Below, one piece after another: positions 26,562-33,952 of a stretch of DNA of 37,523 nt. The notes beneath the pieces were generated by a model, which was not told the DNA's origin, made no database searches, and was given only the letters and a program-made list of their open reading frames with translations. The position numbers were made by a program, and so were the translations under genes. How positions within the stretch are numbered: the stretch's first letter is position 1; every line of letters begins with the position of its first letter. This DNA is from Thiobacillus sp. (GTDB lineage: Bacteria; Pseudomonadota; Gammaproteobacteria; Burkholderiales; Thiobacillaceae): contig JAIBFA010000059.1 of the NCBI GenBank assembly GCA_019459325.1, positions 1 to 37,523 on the forward strand, read 5' to 3'.

Positions 26562-27422
26562 TTATTCCGACAGTTCGCCGCCGCTGACGCGCAGGGTGCC
26601 CGACAGGTCGGCCCAGCTCTGGGGGTGCCGGATGCCGCTCATTCGCAACAAGGCCTGGACGGCATCCGCCTGATCGTAGCCATGCTCCACCAGCAGCGCG
26701 CCGCCGGGCTTGAGATGGGCGCGGGCGGCGGCGGCCAAGAGGCGCAGATCGGCGAGGCCGTCATGGCCGGCGGCCAATGCGGACAGGGGCTCGAAACGGA
26801 CGTCGCCGCGCGCCAGATGGGGATCAGACACGGCAATATAGGGCGGGTTGCTGACAATGAGGTCAAAACGTCGGTCGGCGAGCGCGGCGAACCAGTCGCT
26901 GGTCAAAAGTTCGACACGGGCGTTGAGGATGTCGGCATTGCGCTGCGCGATGGCCAGTGCCGCAGGTGAGCGATCCACCGCCGTAACGCGTGCGAGCGGA
27001 CGCTCCAGTGCCAGCGTCACGGCAATGCAGCCGCTGCCGGTGCCCAGATCCAGCACCTCCATGGCCTGATCGGGCGGGAGGCGAGCCAACGCCAGCTCGA
27101 TCAACAGTTCGGTGTCCGGACGCGGAATCAGGACATCGGGTGAGACCAGGAAGGGGCGTCCGTAAAACTCCCGCGTACCGAGGAGATAGGCCACCGGCTC
27201 GCCCGCCAGTCTGCGGGTGAGCAGCGTCTGAAATTGTTCGTTTTGTGTCTGGGTTAGCGGATCAGTATCGTGCGCGATCAGCCAGGCGGAAGACACCTTC
27301 CAGGCAAACGCCGCCAGCACGCGCGCTTCCAGGCGTGCTTCGCGATGGTCCAGTCCGAGCGTGGCAGCGATGCGGACGGTGGCGTCGTGAATCAGGCTGG
27401 CGGCAGTGGCTTCACCCTTCAC
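26562..27422 (-). CDS. prmC: Peptide chain release factor glutamine methyltransferase
   Basis: A cytosolic SAM-dependent enzyme that methylates the GGQ glutamine of release factors. The SAM site LDLGTGSGCIAV (around 124-135) and the substrate-binding NPPY (192-195) are intact. I chose GTG 27422 (286 aa) because it lies right after the prfA stop and has GAGGGGTGAG in front; a longer frame to 27482 would overlap prfA by 59 nt. The target, prfA, is the gene directly upstream, and hemA precedes that. Confidence 0.95.
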   Translation of the reverse strand: MKGEATAASLIHDATVRIAATLGLDHREARLEARVLAAFAWKVSSAWLIAHDTDPLTQTQNEQFQTLLTRRLAGEPVAYLLGTREFYGRPFLVSPDVLIPRPDTELLIELALARLPPDQAMEVLDLGTGSGCIAVTLALERPLARVTAVDRSPAALAIAQRNADILNARVELLTSDWFAALADRRFDLIVSNPPYIAVSDPHLARGDVRFEPLSALAAGHDGLADLRLLAAAARAHLKPGGALLVEHGYDQADAVQALLRMSGIRHPQSWADLSGTLRVSGGELSE

Positions 27423-27423
27423 C

Positions 27424-28506
27424 TCACCCCTCGCCTGAAAGCGTCGCCAGCAGTTCGGCCTGGTGCTCGGCCGACAGGGCATCGAACAGCTCGGTGAGGT
27501 CGCCGTCCATCATCGCGTCGATCTTGTACAGCGTGAGGTTGATGCGGTGATCTGTGATGCGGCCCTGTGGGAAGTTATAGGTGCGGACCCGGTCGGAGCG
27601 GTCGCCGCTGCCGATCAGGTTTTTGCGCGTGCTCGCCTCGGCTGCGTGCTGCGCCTGGATTTCGCGGTCCTTCAGTCGCGCCGCCAGCACGCTCATGGCC
27701 TGCGCGCGGTTGCGGTGCTGCGAGCGGTCGTCTTGGCATTCGACCACCAGGCCCGTGGGCAGGTGGGTGATGCGTACCGCGGAATCGGTTTTGTTGATGT
27801 GCTGACCGCCGGCGCCCGATGCACGATAGGTGTCGATGCGCAGGTCGGCCGGATTGATGTCGACTTCGCCGACCTCGTCGGCTTCCGGCATCACCGCCAC
27901 GGTGCACGCCGACGTGTGGATGCGGCCCTGCGATTCGGTTTCCGGCACGCGCTGTACGCGGTGGCCGCCGGATTCGAACTTCAGCCTCGAGTAGGCGCCT
28001 TGGCCGACGATACGAATGATGACTTCCTTGTAGCCGCCGACCTCGCCGGGGTTTTCCGACACCACTTCGACCTTCCAGCCCTGTCGTTCGGCATAGCGCG
28101 TGTACATGCGCAGCAGATTTCCAGCGAACAGCGCGGACTCGTCGCCGCCGGTGCCGGCGCGGATTTCCAGAAAGATGTTGCGCTCGTCGTTGGGGTCTTT
28201 CGGCAACAGCGCGGTCTGCAGCTCGGTTTCCAGTTGCGCGATGCGCGCGGCGCCATCGGCCAGCTCCGCTTCCGCCAATTCGCGTAGTTCCGGATCGGCG
28301 AGCATTTCGCTGGCGGAATTCTGGTCCGCTTCGACCTGCCGATACTGGCGGTACAGTGCCACCACCGGGCTGAGATCGGCATGTTCGCGGGTGAGCTTGC
28401 GGTAGCTGTCCATGTCGCCAGCGATTTCAGGCTGCGACAGCAGGGCATCGAGTTCCTCCAGCCGCTCGTCGGCGCGAGCGAGCTTGTCTTGTAAAGAAGC
28501 TTTCAT
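27424..28506 (-). CDS. prfA: Peptide chain release factor 1
   Basis: RF1 ends translation at UAA and UAG. The 360-residue protein has the stop-codon recognition motif PET (188-190) and the catalytic GGQ (233-235) within [13 protein letters not shown]. It lies between hemA (16 nt upstream) and prmC (start 2 nt beyond the prfA stop), a conserved order. Confidence 0.98.
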   Translation of the reverse strand: MKASLQDKLARADERLEELDALLSQPEIAGDMDSYRKLTREHADLSPVVALYRQYRQVEADQNSASEMLADPELRELAEAELADGAARIAQLETELQTALLPKDPNDERNIFLEIRAGTGGDESALFAGNLLRMYTRYAERQGWKVEVVSENPGEVGGYKEVIIRIVGQGAYSRLKFESGGHRVQRVPETESQGRIHTSACTVAVMPEADEVGEVDINPADLRIDTYRASGAGGQHINKTDSAVRITHLPTGLVVECQDDRSQHRNRAQAMSVLAARLKDREIQAQHAAEASTRKNLIGSGDRSDRVRTYNFPQGRITDHRINLTLYKIDAMMDGDLTELFDALSAEHQAELLATLSGEG

Positions 28507-28522
28507 TGCCGGCGCAGCGTTT

Positions 28523-29773
28523 TTATTCCGAGTGCAACCCGTACAGCTGGTTGATCAGGCGGGCGAACTGGTCGCGCTCGCTGCGCGGGGCATGGCTGAG
28601 TGCATGGGTGGGGGCGTGCAGCAGTTTGTTGGCGAGCGCGTGGCTCATCGCGTCGAGCACCATGCGCGGATCGTCGCCGCGCGCCAGTGCTTTTTCGGCT
28701 TTTTCGATTTCATGACGGCGATGGCGTTCGGCACTGTCGCGCAGCGAACGGATCACCGGCACCAGTTCGCGGCCTTCCATCCAGTGCACGAAATTTTCGA
28801 CGCTGGTTTCGATGATCGCCTCGGCTTGCGCCACCTGCGCCACGCGGTTGTCCATGCCTTCGCGCACCACCTGGCCGAGATCGTCCACGCTGTAGAGGAA
28901 GACGTCGTCCATGTCGGCGACTTCCGCCTCGACGTCGCGCGGTACCGCCAGGTCGACGATGAAAATCGGGCGGTGGCGGCGCTGCTTGATCGCGCGCTCC
29001 AGCATGCCTTTGCCGAGGATGGGCAGGGGGCTCGCGGTCGAGGTGATGATGATGTCGTAGGCCGGCAGCTCGTCGGGCAGCGCGGTGAGCGGAATCACGC
29101 CGGCGCCAAAGCGTTCGGCCAGCGGACGCGCGCGTTCAGCGGTGCGGTTGGCCACGGTCATGCGGCGCGGGTGCTGCGCGGCGAAGTGGGTGATGCACAG
29201 TTCGATCATCTCGCCGGCGCCGATGAACAGGCAGGCCTGCTCCTTGACGCTGGGGAAGATGCGCTCGGCCAGGCGCACCGCGGCGGCAGCCATCGACACA
29301 GAATTGGCGCCGATCTCGGTGCTGCTGCGCACTTCCTTGGCAACCGAAAAGGTGCGCTGGAACAGCTTGTGCAGCAACAGGCCGAGCGTGCCGGCTTCCT
29401 CGGCGGCCTGCACTGCCTGCTTCATCTGCCCGAGGATTTGCGTCTCACCGAGCACCATCGAATCGAGCCCGGCGGCGACGCGGAAGGCGTGCTGCGCGGC
29501 TTTTTCGCGCGGCAGCGCATACAGATAAGGGGCGAGTTCGCGCCGCTCGATGTGGTGAAAATCGGCCAGCCATTGTGTGACATCATCGGGGGAGGGCGTG
29601 TTGACGTACAACTCGGTGCGGTTGCAGGTCGACAGGATGGCGACTTCGGAGGCACGCTCGCTCTGCGTCAGCTCGTGCAGCGCCTGCACGAGCTTTTCGG
29701 GGCCGAACGCAACCTGCTCACGGATCGCGAGCGGTGCGGTGTGATGATTGACCCCAAGGGCGAGAAGCTGCAT
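28523..29773 (-). CDS. hemA: Glutamyl-tRNA reductase
   Basis: The first enzyme of C5-pathway tetrapyrrole synthesis, turning glutamyl-tRNA(Glu) into glutamate-1-semialdehyde with NADPH. It has 416 residues, catalytic C50 in [12 protein letters not shown], and the family signature from [15 protein letters not shown] onward. The sulfur oxidation genes in this window need siroheme, so the enzyme also supports DsrAB cofactor supply (inference from pathway). It begins 45 nt after the dioxygenase gene on the same strand; TAAAAT in the gap is a possible -10. Confidence 0.97.
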   Translation of the reverse strand: MQLLALGVNHHTAPLAIREQVAFGPEKLVQALHELTQSERASEVAILSTCNRTELYVNTPSPDDVTQWLADFHHIERRELAPYLYALPREKAAQHAFRVAAGLDSMVLGETQILGQMKQAVQAAEEAGTLGLLLHKLFQRTFSVAKEVRSSTEIGANSVSMAAAAVRLAERIFPSVKEQACLFIGAGEMIELCITHFAAQHPRRMTVANRTAERARPLAERFGAGVIPLTALPDELPAYDIIITSTASPLPILGKGMLERAIKQRRHRPIFIVDLAVPRDVEAEVADMDDVFLYSVDDLGQVVREGMDNRVAQVAQAEAIIETSVENFVHWMEGRELVPVIRSLRDSAERHRRHEIEKAEKALARGDDPRMVLDAMSHALANKLLHAPTHALSHAPRSERDQFARLINQLYGLHSE

Positions 29774-29818
29774 GACGGCTTTGGCCGAAAAACGAAGACC
29801 GCTATTTTACCCGGACCG

Positions 29819-30715
29819 CTACTGCGGCCGCACCGGGAAATTCAGACGGTCGTAATAGCGCCCGCGATAGAGCAGACGGCGGTGGTCGGGTGAATCGGAA
29901 AACGCGCTGCGGGTGTGCAGCACGTTGTTGCAGATGAGGCCCATGCCGGGCCGCAGGCGGGCGGTGAGGATGTATTCTGAACCGGCGAGGATGTCGGCCA
30001 GGGTTTTGACGGCGGCCGGGGTGATGGCGTCGTCCTTCCACACGATGGAGCGGGTGCGCGCGGTGTAGCGCATGTAAAGGAAGCCCTGTCCGGGATCGAC
30101 CGCGAACACCGGTCCGCTCTGTTCGGGACGGGCGATGTTGTCCTCGTCCATGCGCGCGGGAATGGTCATCGCGTCGGGCTGCATCAGCGCGGCGATGTAA
30201 TCGGGGTTGACGTCGCGCAACTGGATGTAGGCGATCTCGTGATCGAGCAGCGCGTTCTCGCCGCCGGCTTCAGCGTCCTGCGCGCAGTGCAGGGTCATGC
30301 CGAGGATGCGGCGGCCGGGCGCGTTGTAGTAGCCGTCGGTGTGCCAGTTGATCGGCTTGTGGGTGTAGGGGATGTATTCGCCGCGCACACTGCCTTCGTC
30401 TCCGGCCGGCGTGATGCTCGACAGCCCGTCCTCGTCGGCGAGGTAGTTGCCTTCGAGGTGGACCAGACCGAGTTGTCGTCCGAGTTCTTTGGCGAGTGAC
30501 TTGTCCGCAGCGGGTAGATGCGGCGCGCTGTAGATCGCCATGTTGGCGCGCGCGCAGCGCGATTCGAGCGCGTCGATTTCGGAGGGCGTGAGGTGACGCG
30601 GATCGGCCAGCGGCACGATCAGTTCGTCGACGCTGCGCGGATACGCCGTGAGCCGGGCGTCACGCCAGGCGCGATAACCACTCTCGTTCCCCAGATCGAA
30701 AGGCGAGTTTGCCAT
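29819..30715 (-). CDS. TauD/TfdA-like Fe(II)/2-oxoglutarate dioxygenase
   Basis: A 298-residue protein with the metal triad of this family: HTD at H125 and D127 (NWHTDGYYN) and a distal histidine near H267 (NNVLHTRSAF), followed by arginines near 279-280 for 2-oxoglutarate. AAGGA 6 nt before ATG 30715 supports the start. TauD releases sulfite from taurine; here the substrate is unknown, but the place in the sulfur locus suggests an organic sulfur compound (inference). It follows the 206-residue unknown gene by 8 nt. Confidence 0.88.
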   Translation of the reverse strand: MANSPFDLGNESGYRAWRDARLTAYPRSVDELIVPLADPRHLTPSEIDALESRCARANMAIYSAPHLPAADKSLAKELGRQLGLVHLEGNYLADEDGLSSITPAGDEGSVRGEYIPYTHKPINWHTDGYYNAPGRRILGMTLHCAQDAEAGGENALLDHEIAYIQLRDVNPDYIAALMQPDAMTIPARMDEDNIARPEQSGPVFAVDPGQGFLYMRYTARTRSIVWKDDAITPAAVKTLADILAGSEYILTARLRPGMGLICNNVLHTRSAFSDSPDHRRLLYRGRYYDRLNFPVRPQ

Positions 30716-30723
30716 TCGATTCC

Positions 30724-31344
30724 TTACTCCGGCGGCAGCATGTCGGGCGAGCCGAATCCGCGCTTGACCGGCGCGTCGGACAGCAGGCCCTTGAAGCTCT
30801 TGCGCACCGTGCCCATCATTTCGGGCATTTCGATGTCCATGATCTGATCCATGATCCAGGTCTTGTCGCTGTCGCCCATCTCGTCGCGGATCTGCAGGCC
30901 GAGGAAGCGCAGCGCCGGGAAACTGGCCTTCTCGTCGTCGGGAAACTCGAACTCGGCATAGTCGGCAAAACGGCGGTTCAGGAAATCGATGAACTCGGCC
31001 TTGAAATTGCGGCTGGGATCGGGGCCGACCACACTGATGATGTTTTCTTCCATCACCTCGCCGAGCCGGTTGGCCACCGCCTGAAGCACCGCGACGCGGC
31101 GTTCCGGCGGGAGCGTGGCATACGCCATGCGGTCGCAGTAATGCACCAGGAAGGCGAGGAATTCGGCGATCAGCTTGAAGCCGCGCGCCGGCGTGATGAT
31201 GTCGTAGTTCTCGCGGCCGAGGTTGTCCACCGCCTTGTCGGCAACGCGCCAGGTGGTCGTGGCGACGGCACCGGCGATTTCCTCGGCGCTGCGTTCGCCG
31301 TCCTTTTTGAACCAGATGGTTTTGACGCGAATGGGCATGGCCAT
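30724..31344 (-). CDS. Unknown soluble protein of the dsr-flanking arm
   Basis: A 206-residue protein that I cannot assign to a named family. It starts MAMPIRVKTIWFKKDGERSAEEIAG and is rich in helices. AFLVHYCDRMAYATLPPERR (near 68-87) is a compact middle block, and the C-terminal third is acidic. It has a single cysteine and no signal or membrane segment. AAAGGAGA before ATG 31344 decides the start; a much longer reading into the sulfurtransferase gene is a shadow. It lies between a sulfurtransferase and a dioxygenase gene with short gaps, so a role in sulfur metabolism is plausible but unproven. Confidence 0.82.
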   Translation of the reverse strand: MAMPIRVKTIWFKKDGERSAEEIAGAVATTTWRVADKAVDNLGRENYDIITPARGFKLIAEFLAFLVHYCDRMAYATLPPERRVAVLQAVANRLGEVMEENIISVVGPDPSRNFKAEFIDFLNRRFADYAEFEFPDDEKASFPALRFLGLQIRDEMGDSDKTWIMDQIMDIEMPEMMGTVRKSFKGLLSDAPVKRGFGSPDMLPPE

Positions 31345-31370
31345 GATGTTCTCCTTTATTCGACAGTGCT

Positions 31371-32219
31371 TTACTCGCCCGTGGCGACGGGGCGGGTGGG
31401 ATCGGTGATCCACTCGCTCCACGAACCGGGGTAGAGCCTTGAACCGGGAAGGCCGGCGACTTCCATCGCCAGGATGTTGTGGCAGGCGGTGACGCCGGAA
31501 CCGCACATGTGGATGACCTGCCAGGCGGGCTTGCCCTTGAGCAGCGCCTGATAATTCTCGCGTAGTGCCTCGGGTGGCAGGAAGGTGCCGTCCACGTCGA
31601 GGTTTTCGTCGAACGGGTAGTTGACAGCGCCGGGCACATGGCCGGCGACGGGGTCGAGAGGCTCGAACTCGCCGCTGAAGCGGCGGTCCGGGCGTGCATC
31701 GAGGATCAGTTGCGTGCCTGTCTGCGATGCACGCAGAACCTCGTCGGCAGCCACGATCTGGGTGGGCTCGGGCAGGCACGCGCAGGCGGCCTTGTGCGGG
31801 GCCGGCGGCTCGGTGGAAACCGGGCGTTTCTCGCGCGTCCACTTGGGATAGCCTCCATCCAGCAGCGCCACGCCAGGGTGGCCGAGCCAGCGCATCAGCC
31901 ACCACAGCCGTACCGCCATCGCGCCATAGCTGTCGTCATACACCACCACCTGTCTGTTGACGCCGACGCCCCATTCGCAGAGCTTTTCGGTCAGAACGTG
32001 GGGATCCGGCAGCGGATGCCGTCCCGTGGTTGCGCCGATGGGGGCGGACAGGTCGTCATCCAGATGCACATAACGTGCACCCGGGATATGAGCTTTCTCG
32101 TAAGCCTGGCGGCCTGCCTCGGGGTCGGTGAGGGTAAAGCGGCAATCCAGAATGATCCAGTTCGGATCGTCCAGGTGCGCGGCCAGGTCTTCAGTGGTAA
32201 CGAGGGTGTTGGAAAACAT
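31371..32219 (-). CDS. Sulfurtransferase, two rhodanese domains (mercaptopyruvate type)
   Basis: A 282-residue protein with two rhodanese-like domains. The first (about 5-130) keeps LDCRFTLTDPEAGRQAYEKAHIPGA and YDDSYGAMAVRLWWLMRWLGH but no catalytic cysteine in the loop. The second has CGSGVTAC with active-site C239; the CGSGVT loop is typical of 3-mercaptopyruvate rather than thiosulfate sulfurtransferases. I chose ATG 32219; a longer start to 32276 would run into the hairpin. It may feed or drain persulfide for the Dsr sulfur-relay proteins (inference). Confidence 0.93.
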   Translation of the reverse strand: MFSNTLVTTEDLAAHLDDPNWIILDCRFTLTDPEAGRQAYEKAHIPGARYVHLDDDLSAPIGATTGRHPLPDPHVLTEKLCEWGVGVNRQVVVYDDSYGAMAVRLWWLMRWLGHPGVALLDGGYPKWTREKRPVSTEPPAPHKAACACLPEPTQIVAADEVLRASQTGTQLILDARPDRRFSGEFEPLDPVAGHVPGAVNYPFDENLDVDGTFLPPEALRENYQALLKGKPAWQVIHMCGSGVTACHNILAMEVAGLPGSRLYPGSWSEWITDPTRPVATGE

Positions 32220-32251
32220 GAATGAAGCCGTGAGAGGTGAACTGCAAAGGG

Positions 32252-32287
32252 GAGCGGGCAGCGTGGCGTTCGCCACGCTGCCCGCTC
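32252..32287. terminator. 16-bp perfect hairpin between dsrC-like and sulfurtransferase genes
   Basis: Positions 32252-32267 and 32272-32287 are perfectly complementary around the 4-nt loop GTTC. It starts 21 nt downstream of the dsrC-like stop (reading leftward). There is no strong T-run, so it may act as an mRNA 3'-end stabiliser or a partial terminator that sets the dsrC-like level above the downstream genes. Confidence 0.6.
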
Positions 32288-32308
32288 AACAGAGGGCCAC
32301 TGCCTGTA

Positions 32309-32641
32309 TCAGTAGCCGCCCTTGCCGTAAGGCTTGGTCAGGCCGGCGACGCGCGCCGACTGGCGTGCGGGCTGGTTGGGGAACAGCTCGTAGAGCTTTT
32401 TCTTCCAGTCGGTGCCCGGGTGCAGCTCATCCATTTCAGCGAGCATGTTGCGGAAGTTGGGGGTTGAGCCGTCTTCCTTGTATTTGTCGCGCATGAAGTT
32501 GATGACCGTCCAGTGGTCGTCGGTCAGCGTGATCTTTTCAGCTGCGGCGATGACCGGGGGGACGTCATCACTGAAGTTGGCTTCCAGCAGAAAATCCTCT
32601 TCACCGGTTTCGAGCTCTTCGCCGTTTACAACATAAGACAT
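32309..32641 (-). CDS. DsrC/TusE-family protein lacking both functional cysteines
   Basis: A 110-residue member of the DsrC family, recognisable by DDHWTVINFMRDKYKEDGSTPNFRNM (41-66) and LYELFP then PARQSARVAGLTKPYG. True DsrC carries two C-terminal cysteines used as a sulfur carrier (…QACKIAGLPKPTGC). Here A96 stands at the inner position and K107 at the penultimate one, with a GGY tail. It therefore cannot carry a trisulfide and resembles the cysteine-free, proposed regulatory branch (RspA). AGGAGA precedes the ATG. A canonical dsrC would be expected beyond the right edge. Confidence 0.92.
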   Translation of the reverse strand: MSYVVNGEELETGEEDFLLEANFSDDVPPVIAAAEKITLTDDHWTVINFMRDKYKEDGSTPNFRNMLAEMDELHPGTDWKKKLYELFPNQPARQSARVAGLTKPYGKGGY

Positions 32642-32696
32642 GTTTTCTCCTTTCGGGTTGGTTAATAAAGAATTGCCGGAAAGCCCGGCATTGGGG

Positions 32697-33353
32697 TTAA
32701 AGAATCGCCGGGACGACCGGCGCGATGGATTTGTGCGGGATGAAAATCCCGCAGCCTAACAAACGGTTGCGCCCCATGCCCTCGTCCTGCAGTTGCAGGG
32801 ACTTGTGGGGCGGCACGTCGTGCAGCATCAGACTATAGCCGGACAACGGGCCGGCTGCGCTTTGCAAGGTTTGCCGCTTGCCGCAGATAAACCCGCATCG
32901 CAACTGGAAATGACCATCCAGTTCGCGCATCACGTCCTGCACGAATTGTTCTTCAGTGGCGCCGCCGGTGTCAACGAAATGCGCGTAGATATTGGCGAAA
33001 GCACTGAATTCACGGGTTTTGAAGCTGCCGATCTGGAGGGCATGGCCGGCCAGGTCGAGTGTCTGCCCGACCAGTTCCTGCATCTCATCCACCCGCTTCT
33101 TGGGCACGCGAATGAACAGTTTGGTACGCCGGTTGATGTTGAGCGTGGCATCGCCCTTATTGGTCTCTGCGCCTTTCAGGTGCTGGATTCCGGTGCCGGA
33201 TTCTTCGCCCAGCCACGGTAGCAGGCGCAGTAGCGCGTCGGCCAGCATCTGCGCGTTGTCGGCCGGGATGGTCGTGCCAACCAGATCGAACTGCAGGTCG
33301 ATCATGTGGGGCGTGTATACCTCCGGCTTGTTTTCGGGCCAGTCCCAGCTCAT
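32697..33353 (-). CDS. Cas6/Cmx6-like RAMP protein in the sulfur locus
   Basis: A 218-residue protein that fits the Cas6 variant from subtype I-MYXAN (Cmx6). Supporting motifs are LQFDLVGTTIPADNAQMLADALLRLLPWL (about 19-47), GIQHLKGA, RTKLFIRVPKKRVDEMQEL, GHALQIG and the C-terminal G-rich loop GRNRLLGCGIFIP. In CRISPR systems such proteins cut crRNA precursors. No repeat array or other cas gene is in this window, so an RNA-binding or processing role in the dsr locus is possible. Its ATG 33353 overlaps the upstream stop as ATGA. Identity to the fold is likely; the function is unknown. Confidence 0.85.
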   Translation of the reverse strand: MSWDWPENKPEVYTPHMIDLQFDLVGTTIPADNAQMLADALLRLLPWLGEESGTGIQHLKGAETNKGDATLNINRRTKLFIRVPKKRVDEMQELVGQTLDLAGHALQIGSFKTREFSAFANIYAHFVDTGGATEEQFVQDVMRELDGHFQLRCGFICGKRQTLQSAAGPLSGYSLMLHDVPPHKSLQLQDEGMGRNRLLGCGIFIPHKSIAPVVPAIL

Positions 33354-33571
33354 GGGGCATCCCCGGCGTTGTCCCGGGCCCACGCCTGCATCAGGTCGGC
33401 CCATTTTTGCGCGCTGACGGGGTCGACGTCGAAAATGGTGAATCGCTTGTTCTCGCGGATGCGGATGCGCAGAAACGGCACCCCGCCCGACTCGTGGGTC
33501 AGGTGCTGGAATTCGACTTCCTGGCCGCCGAAAGGCAGTCGCATTTTGTCTAGGGTCGTAATCTCAGGCAT
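33350..33571 (-). CDS. Small unknown protein coupled to the Cas6-like gene
   Basis: A 73-residue protein, MPEITTLDKMRLPFGGQEVEF at the start, with a central VPFLRIRIRENKRFTIFDVDP that looks like paired beta strands followed by one helix. I do not recognise a family. No signal or membrane segment and no cysteine is present. Its stop overlaps the start of the Cas6-like gene in ATGA, so the two are very likely made together. It is the first gene of the leftward arm that leaves the dsrA promoter region. Confidence 0.78.
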   Translation of the reverse strand: MPEITTLDKMRLPFGGQEVEFQHLTHESGGVPFLRIRIRENKRFTIFDVDPVSAQKWADLMQAWARDNAGDAP

Positions 33572-33952
33572 GAAATCTCAATTCGGGTTGCATCAATCTG
33601 AATGATGGGACTGCACTGCCGGAGCAAAGCAACACATCGGCTTCTTGCGTTTATGAGGCTGATACGTAGTATTTCAACCCTGCTTATGGCAGGGGCTTGC
33701 GTTTGCAACAATATTTTAATACTCTTATCGATTCCTGTGGCGGGCACGTAATGTCCCACTGTTTGCCCGGATGAGGCATACCCGCGTTGGGGAAAACCAT
33801 CTACTCCTTTTGGGTAGGTATGTTCCTACCGCGATGGGGTAGTCGTTTTACCCATGAGAATGATGGTGACGCAGCTGTCTAGCCAATACGATGCTGGAAT
33901 ACCGTTGAGCTGTCGGCTGAGCGGGCATTTCGAAATTTTCTAGGAGAGAAGA
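33572..33952. promoter_or_regulatory. Divergent control region of dsrA and the leftward arm
   Basis: No convincing gene lies in this 381-nt gap. Its right half has clustered dyads of a GGTA/TACC type: GGTAGG-TATGTT-CCTACC (33813-33830), GGGTA-GTCGTTT-TACCC (33837-33853), and a looser CTAC...GTAG at 33801-33817. These are likely regulator sites for the sulfur genes. TTGCGT then 17 nt then TACTCT (around 33698-33726) is a weak rightward promoter candidate. AGGAGA at 33942-33947 is the dsrA ribosome binding site. Confidence 0.6.

Noticed and set aside
31345..31905. N-terminal extension of the 206-residue protein into the sulfurtransferase gene
   Set aside because: The extension is a frame shadow of the sulfurtransferase; a strong ribosome binding site fixes the start at 31344.
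32697..33353. A CRISPR-Cas locus around the Cas6-like gene
   Set aside because: No direct repeats with regular spacers and no other cas gene were seen in the window.
33550..33759. 69-residue minus-strand frame in the dsrA upstream region
   Set aside because: It has a GTG start without a ribosome binding site, overlaps the start of the small gene at 33571 and shows no protein-like pattern.
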